Position numbers and translations under genes: made by a program | From: Sciurus carolinensis | Taxonomy: Eukaryota; Chordata; Mammalia; Rodentia; Sciuridae | Direction: 5' to 3' | Length of the DNA stretch: 64,000 nucleotides | Assembly (NCBI RefSeq): GCF_902686445.1 | Contig: NC_062216.1 | Location: 8,825,084 to 8,889,083 of the forward strand | The notes under the pieces: model-generated | The model's input: only the letters and a program-made list of their open reading frames with translations | Told to the model about the DNA's origin: nothing | The model's database searches: none | Shown here: positions 44,301-54,958 of the stretch, piece by piece | Layout: every line of letters starts with the position of its first letter | Position numbering within the stretch: position 1 is the first letter of the stretch

Positions 44301-47300
44301 CTGATGACTCAGGAAAAGCCATCCACGAGAACTAAATGCTGATAAAAGATGAAATGAAATGGAAGAAAGTATTGCTGCCTTATCCCAGTCACCTACATCT
44401 ACTGTGAGGAATGAATCAAAAATAAATTTGATGGAGTGATAAGTCTAAGATAAAAATTAAAAATAGAAAACAGAGTTGTAGCTAACTAGATGAAAGCAGA
44501 AAGCAAAATGGATCCTTGAACTATATACATCATGGATTCTGAGGAACCCTCAGTCATCAGCTACAACATTTACTTATGTACAAGGACCAGATCTAAATGG
44601 TACCAAACATCTCCAAAGTGAAAAGCTAAAATCAGTGCATCAGGTAGTCACTCAACAAACCAGCCGATATGTCAGGCTTCTCGCTAGGTGCTCTCAAGGT
44701 GAATGCTAATGAGACAACACCCTCTTTGTGAGAGATTCAAGATAATCATTTTAACCATGCACGAATCAAGGGTACTTCCCACCAGCATAATTACTTCTAA
44801 GTTCTTTAGACTAAAATTTTTCTTTAATCAAGAATCCCTGTTATCAATTAGCCGACACTTGTTAGTTCCATATTACATTCCTGGTATTCTGGGGAATGCA
44901 AGAATAATGATCATGGTGATTTGATAACAGTGTACATTCAAATCAGGGAGATAAGACCAAAGAACTTGAAGCAGGGAAGCATGTACCATGTTAAATTGTG
45001 TAGCAGAAATTAATTCTAAAGGAAGGCAAAGAAAAGAACAGAACCACCCGGCAGGCCGGGGAGGCAAGGCCATCACACCTGCCATGAGTGCAGGAGCAAC
45101 GAGCTGAAGGCCATCAGGGGAGGGGCAGTCGGGGGCAAAGTGGAGCCGTGGTGGTGGCACAAGGTCCAGGTGGAAGAGCCGTGGGAAAGCATGGCCCTGG
45201 GACTACCAGGCACACTGACTGACTACTGGTCACTCTCGCGGCTGTCCTGCAGCCCGAGGCCACACTTGCCATTCCTTCAGCACCTGGGAGGCTATGCACT
45301 CGGCCTGCTTTCTCTCTCCAGACAGCACCACGAGCTCTTCCTCTGTGTCCCTCACGTCCTCCCTCTTTCAGGAGTCCACTACAGGTTCCCCACTCCACTT
45401 GGAGGCACCCTCCCCAATACATCCCTTACCACTTACCCGGACCCCTTTTGGTGACCTGCAGAGCTAAGCTGCTCGCAGCTCCCTTCCCTAGAACCTTTCT
45501 TAGATAAATATGTGGCTGGGGACCCTGGTTTGGATGCTGAGCCCTGTCAACTCAGCACACAAGGCCATGGGAGGACCAGGCTGGTTCCTCGGACACATAG
45601 CCCAGGTGTGTTTCTCCACCAAGTAGACAAAGGCTGCCTTGTGCGGGTTAAATGGAAATGTAGTCATTTTCAAATGCAAATGCCTGAGATGGGACAGACT
45701 AGGAACACAGATGACTGCAGGAAAAACCAAGAGTGACAAGAAAACAGTGACAAAGAAGGGCTGCAGATTGAGCGAATCAAGGCAGGATTCGGAAGACAAC
45801 ATCTTGAAGCCAAGCCTGGCTCCAAGCCCAGAAAAGAGACAAGCGGGAAGATTCCCGGGCGCACGGCCCAAGGAGGGCTCGCATACGTTGGAGGTGTCAG
45901 GGAGATGCCTGGAGAGCAGTTGTAGGCCCGATTTGTGAGCAGTGCCGAGAACCAGCCAGAGGGAGCTGATTTTTTCAAGGTTCAGGGGTTAGAGGGAGAA
46001 ACCTTGCCCCGGGCACACACAGAGTAACCCAATCACTGGAACACGACCCTCCCTGGGGCTGCACGAAGCCAACCCTGACCCTGGGCCTGCATTCTCTCTG
46101 GTCTGCACCCCAGACTCTTCACCGCAGTCATCTTATGCTTCCAAGGACGGGGCGTGGCCTTGCTGCTGCAGGTGTGGGTCTCACCTGGCGGAGAACCAAG
46201 CCTTCAAGCAGACTAAGAGGGCCTCCAGCTCAGAGGCACCCAGCAGTTAACGGCCTTCTTCCTGAAGAGCTAAAAGCCACATATTTGAACCACTGGCACT
46301 AAGACTTAAAATGGAACAGAGAGTACTGGGTTGATTTTGAACAGAAAAGTGCCCATGAGAGAGCTTGCCGTGAGCAACAGGCCCCGGAAGCGTTCCCTTA
46401 ACCTGCTTTCTTTCCACCTAGGTCTCCCTGCCCCTTCCTCTCTCCCCTTCACCTTCCACTCTGGAGAGGCCCGGTCAAAGGTCACCCTTTTCTTCCACAG
46501 AGGCTGCGTTCACTCCCCGCTGGTGTGATGTGGATCATGTGGTCAGCCCCCTTCTCCACAGAACCGCCTCGGACTCTTGCTCACCTCTGGCACAGCACGT
46601 AGGGCAGACATGTCCAGGGCCTGACACGCATGGCCCAGTGAAGGAAGGGAGGAGCCTACCAGAGCCTCTGGCCAGTCAGTTCTTCCTGTGGGTAAGACTC
46701 TGGCACTAGCCTCCCTGAGAAGCTCCAACTTCCATCCCCGACACGAGATGTCTTTTGCCCCTTAGCCTGGGTCTCAGGTCCTTCCTCTCCTTCAGCGGGT
46801 TCCTAATCAGCACATGCCCTAATCTGTGTCCCTCAGTTAATACTTTGCCATCCGGACAGTTTCCATCCCCACCTTTACCCCCTCTCCCTGCCTCTCAACC
46901 AACCACAGCTGGACTCCCGGGCCTGGTCTTCAAGTCCACCCCAGCTGTGAGTCCGCAGCTCCATCCTTCCAAACAGCACTTCCAGTCTCAGGTGGCTCTT
47001 CCTGAGTCCTCAATGGCCTTCTTTGCTGTTCTGGGATCCACAAGCTCCTTCCCAGCCAGCAGGTAACACACACTAGCCACCCTCACCCCAGGTCCTTTGT
47101 CCCTGTCACCCCTCCCAGCACAGCAAGGAAGAAGTACAGGGAGCTCTGCCGTGCTTCCATTCCTCTGTCCCCAGCCGCAGCACAGGATCCTCCCCAGTCC
47201 ACATGCAAACCTGGGAGGGAGCTTGCTCATTTTTATTTAATTTTGTTGCTATTACTCTAATATATGCGGCATTACCTCCAAATCCTACTTCAGATACTTT

Positions 47301-48330
47301 TGACTTCAGATACTGTGTTATCTCTTCTGATAAGAGACACATAAATAGCTCACAACATTACATGAGAAATGCTTTGGCAAATCTCAGCAATAGATAGAAC
47401 ACTTTCGGATTTCAAGTAGTTGTTAACAGAACTATAATGCCATCATAATGATTGATACTTTGCACAAATTCCACTACCAGCTAAACAAATTGCAAAGACA
47501 TTTTAAAGATGATTTTCAAAGTGTTCTCACATGGTTGAGTTGATGATTTAGCTTTTTCCAGTAATATCAGCTCTATGTAATTAACTGGGTGATTCCATAT
47601 CGGTATTTTGCTGTGGCCGTCTGTGCTATCAAATGTGCTGCGATTTGGTCACTGGGGGAATAGAAATGCTGACAGATTAAAAAGTATATTTCTTCTTACA
47701 GTTTTATTCATTAATAATAATTTGTTCATTACTTGATGTCTTATCAACAAAGATCTAAGGCCCTTGTTTTCTCTCACAGCAGCTAGAGGGTGGAATTTTC
47801 CTAAGTAACCCTATTACGAGTACAAGGCAATAGAGTTACTCATTTTCTTAAGGCTCTGTTTTCAAAACCTAAGGTTTAAATTGAGGTAACTCTTAAGATG
47901 TCAGCACTCGCAGTTTCTTCCAGGGTCAGGGAGTTGAGGGAGAAACGAACATGGACAGATGAGGAGCTATGGCCACAGCAGAGCCAAAAATTTCTAAAAC
48001 ACATTAAAAAATAAGTAAATAAAAATGTGAAAATGGACTCCCAAATGGCAGCTCTTTCTAACAGACCCTATCTGACCTGCTCTCTCAATAAGCACACAGG
48101 GGAGAGTCAGCTGGGCGGGCGGGAGCCTCCCCAGCAGTACTCAGGAGCAGCCTAACTCACAGGGAAGAGAGCAGGATCTCCCCCAAGATCGAGAACCAGG
48201 GCAGGAGATCCTCTTGCCATGCCTGTGCGGCTGCACGCTGGAGGTCCTCCAGCACAATAAGGCAGCAATGGGAAAGGTAATGCATTCAGCTTGCAAAGAA
48301 GGGACAAGACCATCAAGACTCGCAGTGTGA
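41321..48330. other. Seven kilobases of mostly unique intron
   Basis: The longest stretch without a clearly recognised interspersed repeat. 44050-44330 and 47430-47770 are AT-moderate and non-repetitive, the texture of conserved non-coding elements, while 45040-47200 is GC-richer. No exon with recognised content was found. Unclassified ancient repeats are possible around 42840-43370. Confidence 0.45.
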
Positions 48331-48337
48331 CTATTTG

Positions 48338-48712
48338 TCTTAGTCCATTCAAGCTGCTATGACAAACTGCCACAGACTGGGTGGCTTCTAAACAACTAAA
48401 ACCCATCACTCACAGCTGTGGAGAGATTGAGGCAGCAGCAGACGTGGGGTCTGGCGAGGGCCCCTTCCTGGCTCACAAGAGGGCTGTCTTCTCACCACAT
48501 CCTCATGTGGCAGGAGGCACTAGGGAGCTCTTTGGGATTTTTTTTTTTTTTTTTTTTTTTGATTCATTGTACACAGATGCTCTTTGGGTTTTTTGTTTGT
48601 TTTATTATTTTAACAAGGGCACCAATCCCAAAGCCCCGTTGCGATAGGGGTTAGGATTTCAACACAGGAATTTGGGAGGGTGGGGGGACATGAACATTCA
48701 GTCTATAACAGT
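48338..48712 (-). mobile_element. MLT1-type LTR carrying a micro-insertion
   Basis: Reversed MLT1: TTAGTCCATTCAAGCTGCTA, TGACAAACTGCCACAGACTG, GGTGGCTTCTAAACAACTA, TCTGGCGAGGGCCCCTTCCT, 'TTAACAAGGGCACCAATCCC', GGGGTTAGGATTTCAACACA, TGGGGGGACATGAACATTCA. The element is interrupted at 48537-48578. Confidence 0.88.
48537..48578 (-). mobile_element. 42-bp L1 micro-insertion with 10-bp target-site duplication
   Basis: A T-run (A tail complement) followed by GATTCATTGTACACAGAT, which matches the extreme 3' end of the L1 at 36100 (GATTCATTGTACACAAAT). GCTCTTTGGG occurs on both sides, at 48527-48536 and 48579-48588. This is the signature of target-primed reverse transcription with almost complete 5' truncation. 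Confidence 0.88.
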
Positions 48713-49129
48713 CTACATAGAAAACACCAAAGACCAGAGAAAAAAGTTGCCAGAACAAGTGAATGAGTTTAATATGTCTGAAGACAAGTGAATTTAAGGA
48801 AAAATCTAGCTCATTTGTAATGACATCAAGCAGAATATGTGTGAAATTTATCTTTCCATTTTTCTCAACAACATATTTTAAATAACACATTTTTTGCGTC
48901 TTATGAAATATAATCTATCATTTTTCTCTCGTTTTCTGGTTCTGGTTTCGGTGTCCTAGCTAAGGCTTATTTGCCTTACTCAAGGCCACCAAGATTTTTC
49001 TCCAATGTTTTCTTCAGGAAGACTGATGGCTTTATGTTTTAGATTTAGGTTTAGGATGCATTTTTGAGTTAAGTTTGCTCAGGATACAAGGTTAGTAGCT
49101 CTAAAATATGAAAATAGTAATAAATAAAG
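48713..49129. other. Unique AT-rich intron, nothing recognised
   Basis: No repeat or gene recognised. Confidence 0.4.
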
Positions 49130-49331
49130 CGGCAGTAAGAGAAGGAACTGAGAAACGGTCAGAGTCAGGAAGCATGCGCTCAGTTACAAGCCCTTCGGCC
49201 CGTCTCCCCGGGCTGAGGCGGACTCGGCTGTGCAGCCACGCAGGGCAACCAACACGCGAGGGTCTCGCCAGCAGCCCGTGGTGTAAATCCGTCAGCAGGT
49301 CTGCTGCAGCCATGGAGAAGCGGGAGGACGC
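49130..49331. promoter_or_regulatory. CpG-rich patch in MSRA intron 1 (candidate regulatory element)
   Basis: I count 16 CpGs in 202 bp (for example CTTCGGCCCGTCTCCCCGGG and ACACGCGAGGGTCTCGCC) in an otherwise CpG-poor neighbourhood. It lies upstream of the exon in MSRA transcription direction. Alternative MSRA first exons are known in mammals, so a secondary promoter is conceivable, but no TATA, initiator or matching first-exon peptide was recognised. Confidence 0.4.
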
Positions 49332-49849
49332 ACTGGTGCCTGGGCACAGCCACAGACCCAGGACTCCTCAGCACTTGGCCCACCACATCGTGGTCAAGAA
49401 CGAACAACTGACACGTATTCCTACCATGAGCCCATGGCTGGCAGTCATTGGTGTCACCTGTGACAGTAAACAACACCTGAGGAACATTGGTACCTACTCA
49501 GCATATTCAAAACACTGTGGTCGTCCAAAGTTATGACTGACTCCAGCAAAGCCTTTGTCGCTCTTCAGATGCACAGAAGAAGGGATTCCTGCTTGGGCAG
49601 GAGGCTGGACTTGGTGAGCTTAGAGCTCAAGCAGCGGACCTAGGCCCAGGGTCTGAGAAAAGAAGTCGGTTCAAATCCCAAGTGAACTGCCAGCTAGTTA
49701 CGTGACATGTGGCCAGTGGACAGGTGAAGCCATTATCCCAGGACAACACAGAAATCCGTATCTGTTGACATTATCTCCAGACTGGGAATTCCATGTATAA
49801 AACAATGCAAATGTACAGGACCAAGATTATTAGTAATAATAAACAGTAG
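49332..49849. other. Unique intronic sequence, nothing recognised
   Basis: No repeat or exon recognised. Confidence 0.4.
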
Positions 49850-50080
49850 TAGTAGTAGCTAACACACATGCGCTCAATACTGGTAAGCATTTTACATGGA
49901 TTGACATACATGATGCTCACTCAGTCCTCTGAGGTAGGTACATATTATCCCCATTGTGCAGATAGGAAAACTGAGACAAAAAGAGCATGAAGATCTTGTC
50001 CAAAGTCACAAAGCTAATAAGTAATAAAACTGAGACTTTAACCCAGTCAAACAGGTTCCAGGATCCCTACAGCCTTGTAA
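49850..50080 (-). mobile_element. MIR SINE, nearly full length
   Basis: GCTCAATACTGGTAAGCATT, CTCACTCAGTCCTCTGAGGT, ATTATCCCCATTGTGCAGAT, AGGAAAACTGAGACAAAAAG, TGTCCAAAGTCACAAAGCTA, ACTGAGACTTTAACCCAGTC follow the reversed MIR from end to core. Confidence 0.85.
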
Positions 50081-51370
50081 AGATCAGAAATGGTGGAGGG
50101 CCATTTCCATATCTTTCGACAGGGTTTCCATGACTGGCACCCAAGTACCTGTGGGGAGGGGCTTCTTCTGGAGACTGGCACTATTCTTGTCTTTGGTGGG
50201 GTGGGGTGGGAGGGTGGCATGGGAATCTGTAATTATTCCTTGGGTTATGTGGACTCTTCCCTTTATCTCACAATGGGGGAAAGTGGATCAGATTCACATA
50301 AGGATTTGACTACCCAGGTTTTTACCATTGTGAAGGTTCCCTGTTCTGCTGTCATCCCTGATTCAGGCCCAAGTCACAGCACAAAGGTTAGGACACAGGG
50401 GAGCAGAAGGGGCTGCACACCTCCCCCGCCTCCCCTGGTCCTTGGAATTTGCATGCTGGAATGACTGGAGAAAAGCTCGGCTAATCTCCTGGCTGGCGGT
50501 TGTTATTATCATGCAGCGCACACACGCATTCACCCAGACTTAGAGGGAAGGAATAAGCCCTCGTGGCTCTGCTGATAAACAGCCCCCCAAAATCTTTTTC
50601 CCTGTGCTCAGACCAAACACATTTTGAGGCCTTGTCATACTTAAAAGTGATTTGCCCCTAAGTCTTTTATATGTTAATAACATTGTCCATTGAATATTTC
50701 ATTCCCAAGATCATCATTTGATTGGTCTCCCTGTGATTTTCAGTACAATAGGAATGGCCACAGCAGTCCGGGGTGCCTTTGGACACCAATCTGCACGTTC
50801 GAGCCACGTCCCTGCCACTGAAACACGCTGAACCTGGCTGCAGCAGAGCCCAGGCGTGTCGTCTAGTGTGCTTATTTCCAGACAAAACATTTTAATTCCT
50901 GGCGTGGGAGAGGGGCTGGGAGGAGGGGCGGTGCTGGAAGAGGACAGACAGGAGGGAGGGAGGGAGAGGGAGGAGGGAATGTGCACGCTCACCCGGGAAG
51001 GTGTCCTGCTCGCTCACTTTCTCCAGCTAGTGCAAGGGACTTCGCTACCCGTCCTCTGCACGCAGGCTGGGTGGATGTAGCCAGGTGCTTCTCAATCCTG
51101 GGGAGCGCAGGGCAGGAAGAGTGGAGCAACCTGGCCATCAGTTCTGATGCCAGGCCTGGATACAGGATTGAGAGTTGGGGTAAGTCAGGGCTCCCCTGAC
51201 CTATGTAAGCTGGGAAGACAACACCACTGGCAAGCAGGGCACACCCATCATCAGTGAGAGCCCTGCTGAGAATTCCACAGGCCCTGGGCATATGATCAAG
51301 GACATGCGGGGACTGAGGCAACACAGGATGTCAAAAGCGTAGCAGGGTCTCTTATCACGCAACTCTCCAG
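50081..51370. other. Unique intronic sequence, nothing recognised
   Basis: Includes a GGGA-rich purine tract at 50905-50975. No exon or repeat family recognised. Confidence 0.4.
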
Positions 51371-51389
51371 CACAGCACACACATACGCA

Positions 51390-51430
<41 letters not shown>

Positions 51431-51480
51431 GTACACACTCGTGCAGACATACATCCACACAAAGAAACAAAACACACACA
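51371..51480 (+). repeat. (AC)n microsatellite with imperfect flanks
   Basis: The core at about 51394-51428 is some 17 AC units; CAC-rich imperfect sequence extends both ways. Confidence 0.92.
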
Positions 51481-51834
51481 CCATTATGTGAAGATGCACC
51501 TTCTGTGGGTTTTGCCTTGACAGTCTCATGAATAACATTCTGGGCTCATTGTCCCCTGAAATATGTGTAACCAGAACTTCTACAAAAGCCTGCCACCATC
51601 ACCCTTCCCACCACCCTACCCATCCACCCCAAGTGACCTGGAGCCGCTCTTCTGAGTGGAGACAGATGGCATCTACTCACAGACACCTGACTTTACCAAC
51701 CCAGGTGCCTTCCTTTTGTGAGGGTCCGTCCTGTGCCCAGACCACCTCAGGCACCTTCTGAGCCTAGGTCAGGTAGCACAGCAGTACAGCCAGCCCCCGG
51801 CTACCCCAAGGAATAAGCCCAGGGTCTCCAGTGA

Positions 51835-51970
51835 GCCCTTTGGCTTCCCTGTGCTCTGGTCTCCTCATCTGGGAAAGTCAGGTGATAATGAAACCTACCT
51901 GCAGGGTTATTTCATGTGTCTGTTTTTAACTTACAATGGTGTTTAGCACAGGCCGGCGATGATCCCACCA
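51835..51970 (+). mobile_element. MIR SINE fragment
   Basis: CTCTGGTCTCCTCATCTGGG, TGATAATGAAACCTACCTGC, AGGGTTATTTCATGTGTCTG and GTGTTTAGCACAGGCC follow the MIR 3' half. Confidence 0.6.
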
Positions 51971-52299
51971 CCCTGTGACCCAGCGAGGTACTCCCAGCAC
52001 CTCCAAGGAACAAATGAGGAGACTGAGGATCAGCAACACCATCACATACACTGTCTCACTTTCAAGACTATGGGTCCTAATTTGGGGCTGAGAGCATAGA
52101 CTCAGCCTAAAGAACTTTGGTTGGTATCATTAGGAAACTAAGGCCACCAAGTGCAAACTGCCACTCATTTCTGGGCAGATGACCTTAGTGTAAACTCCCT
52201 GACCACCTCCCCCCGACACCTACTCTGCTCTTGCCCCCTTCCTTGGGGGTCACCCTTCTTGCTGGGATTGCCAGGAAACCGTGCTCTGAATTTTCATTT

Positions 52300-52545
52300 G
52301 AGTTGAATGCAGTGGCATACATCTATAATCCCAGCAGCTCAGGAGGCTGAGACAGGAGGACTGCGAGTCCCGGGCGGGCCTGGGCAACTTAGCAAGAACC
52401 TTGGCAATTTTTAGCAGGATCCTGTCTCAAAATAAAAGTTAAAAGGGCCAGGCATGTGACTCAGTGGTAAATTGCTCCTGGGTTAAACCCCTAGGACTCC
52501 CCTGAAAAAATAAATAAATATATAAATAAATAAAATCTTATTTGA
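52300..52545 (+). mobile_element. B1-dID SINE
   Basis: B1-like half GAATGCAGTGGCATACATCT, ATAATCCCAGCAGCTCAGGA, GCCTGGGCAACTTAGCAAGA; ID-like half GGCCAGGCATGTGACTCAGT, TTGCTCCTGGGTTAAACCCC; tail of AAAT units. It is flanked by ATTTGAGTT and ATTTGAATA, a partial target duplication, and is more diverged than the 40083 copy. Confidence 0.9.
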
Positions 52546-52792
52546 ATACAGTTGAAATTTTCTGCTACTATGTGAATTTGGGGTTTTTAATTGGAAACCC
52601 AATTAAAAAAAGGGCAGGGGGGTGCTTAAGTTAAAGAAAGTGGATATATTGTTAGAGAGAAGAGTGTTCGTTCCCATTAAGTTCAATGCCAAACAAATGC
52701 ATTATGCTGTAATGATACTGACCCTAATTAGAGGCCAGCAGTTCAAAAAGAATACAGCAAAAAGAAGGCCAGTTGCATTTTTCTCCAGTTTC

Positions 52793-52968
52793 TCAACCCT
52801 GGCCACACACCTGCATTAGCTGGGAGGTATTTTTTAAATGCTAACACCTAGCCCTCACCCCCTGGGATTCTGGTTTCATTGTTCTAGGATGGGACCCAAC
52901 CATCAGCATTGCTGTAAGTTCCTCGGGTGGTCTATGTGTGTCCTGGGTTGTGGGTCACTATTCTAGAG
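52793..52968 (+). mobile_element. MER5A-type hAT-Charlie element
   Basis: CTCAACCCTGGCCACACACC, TTAGCTGGGAGGTATTTTTT, 'ATGCTAACACCTAGCCC', 'GGGATTCTGGTTTCATTGTT' and CCCAACCATCAGCATTGC follow MER5A. The right end is decayed. Confidence 0.8.
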
Positions 52969-52974
52969 GGGAGG

Positions 52975-53065
52975 AAAGCTAGTATTTCTTAAAGCCCTTC
53001 CAGGTTCCAGGCATTGTACTCTGCTTTCATACATACTATATTATTGACTTCAAAAATAAAAATTC
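52975..53065 (-). mobile_element. MIR SINE fragment
   Basis: AGCCCTTCCAGGTTCCAGGC, ATTGTACTCTGCTTTCATAC and TACTATATTATTGACTTC follow the reversed MIR 3' end (TGTGCCAGGCACTGTGCTA-type). Confidence 0.6.
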
Positions 53066-54405
53066 CACTAGGATTTAGGGAGAAGTCTGTAATCCCAAGA
53101 GCTTTCCTAGTCTCTGTGATACTGGGTTGCTTACTAAGTACAGGTTTTTTCCTGGCTCCTGGGGGCGTCCTAGGGAAGAGCAGAGGGGTTAAGACCAGCA
53201 TGGCGCAGAACGTCCGCAACCTCCAGAAGCTGGCGCTGGCTGTCTCTGGTCATGCTGAAGAGCAGGCCTGGAGAAAACCAACCAGCGGCAGAGGAAGGGG
53301 ACTCATGCAGGATACGTGGAAGCCCCAGTTGCATGCAGCCCGTGGAGGGCTTCCCCACCCAGGAAGGCCTCGGAAGAGAGTGAGCAGAAACATCCTAATG
53401 AAGACACAGGCAGAAGAGGATCCAACTGCACAGAACTGTGAATGGCAACAGATGAGGACCAGCGAGGAAGACACCTGCTCACACCTCAGTCTCACTTTTC
53501 TCTTTATGTCCAGTTAGAAGTACAGTTCTCAAAAAATAGCTTTGGCAAGTGTGGTTTTAAGAAATGCAGGATTTCTTAAGAAGAGAATGAGGGGGAGACA
53601 TTAAGAGAAGGACCTAAAGAGTCAGTATGAGAGAAGTCAGAGGGAATGAATGTTTTCTTTTCATATGTCCCAGATGGGCCCGGCAGTATTAGTCTCCCTT
53701 GTGGGTTTGGAATGCAAAATGTGGAAAGGCCAGCTCGTTAACACACCTGGAGTGCTCAGCTGCAGACTGGAGGCAGCTGCCACACGGATGGGCAGATGGG
53801 GAGGCCGCCATCTTGGTCCCTGTGGTCCTCCCACCTGCCTCGTCCTGATGGGCCATTTGCTGCCACCCAGGCAGGCAGTGTCCTTCTGGGCAGGGTCTAT
53901 GGTCCCTCTGAGCACTTGCCCAGACCCATCGTCCCCCCTGATACTGCCTGTGGCTCCTGCATTATCCTTCCTTGTTCCTCTTTCTTAGTGATGAACAGAT
54001 GTGCCTTTGATCTCAGACATCATTTTCATGCAACAGAATCTTGTTTCCGCCCAATACCATGGTGATTTCACACTTAATCCTCCAACTTCCAAATAGATGC
54101 TGCTTATCTGATTTTACAGAATGGCAGTGAAGCAGGATTCTACAAGGCATGATGCCCTAACCCCAAGGGCCAGTACCAGAAAAGCCACCTGAATGTTCCA
54201 TGATCACCAGTCTAGTGGCATTTGAAATGGGTGAGCAGTTGCAGTTGCTTAATAGTCCATATGGCAGCCTCATACACTGGGCCTGTCCTTCTCACAACTG
54301 CCCTGAAAGATGGGCACATTTATGAAGAGAAACTAAGAAAATGATGGAGACAAGATGACAAGGATGAGGGTCTGCCCCAGGTTCTGAGCATGTGGTCTCT
54401 AATCC
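53066..54405. other. Unique intronic sequence, nothing recognised
   Basis: A 167-codon plus-strand frame (53014-53517) overlaps a MIR and has no recognised domain. It is judged a chance frame. Confidence 0.4.
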
Positions 54406-54409
54406 TGAC

Positions 54410-54730
54410 ACTTTATTAGTCCTTTCAGGTGGTTTAACAAGCTACTGGTGGCTGATAGACCACAGAAAGTTATTTTTCATAGTTCTGAAGACTGAAAGTC
54501 TAAGGTCAGAGTACCAGCAGGTTCAGGGGCTGATGAGAGCCCCTTCTGGTTTATAGATAACCAACCACTTGGGTCAATCACATGGCACAGACAGACTGAG
54601 AGGATTTCTGGACTCCCTCATGACCTAAGCACCTCCCAAAGCCTCACCTCCAAATACTACCAGCTGGGGGGTGGAGAGTGCAACATATAACTTGGGTACA
54701 GCAGGAACCATGACATTATGAAACACCCAT
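54410..54730 (-). mobile_element. Diverged MLT1/MaLR LTR
   Basis: TTATTAGTCCTTTCAGGTGG, 'CATAGTTCTGAAGACTGAAA', 'CCCTCATGACCTAAGCACC', CCCAAAGCCTCACCTCCAAA, TACTACCAGCTGGGGGG follow a reversed MLT1/MST order. Confidence 0.7.
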
Positions 54731-54767
54731 CATCCACTACTCTGTCCCGCCTAAGCGTGAAGACTCC

Positions 54768-54958
54768 AGCCAGTTCCCCTACCTACAACCTGCGTGACCC
54801 TGGGCAAGCCACGTAAATGCTTAACACTTCAGCCTTAGTTTCCCTGTCTGCAAATGGGTATCAGCACCAAGCTTACAGAAAATTGTGAGAATCAAATGAG
54901 GCATATACCAGGTGCTCAGCACAATGCCTAACCCTTCAAAGTCAGTCAGGAATATATG
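54768..54958 (+). mobile_element. MIR SINE
   Basis: AACCTGCGTGACCCTGGGCA, AGCCACGTAAATGCTTAACA, TTAGTTTCCCTGTCTGCAAA, ATTGTGAGAATCAAATGAGG and GTGCTCAGCACAATGCCTAA follow the MIR order closely. Confidence 0.85.

Noticed and set aside
49180..49476. 98-codon minus-strand frame as an alternative MSRA first exon
   Set aside because: No match to the known MSRA presequence and no suitable donor with the required phase was recognised; only the CpG density is reported.
51371..51480. Repeat array resembling CRISPR spacing
   Set aside because: It is an (AC)n microsatellite with imperfect flanks in a vertebrate intron; no spacers or cas genes.
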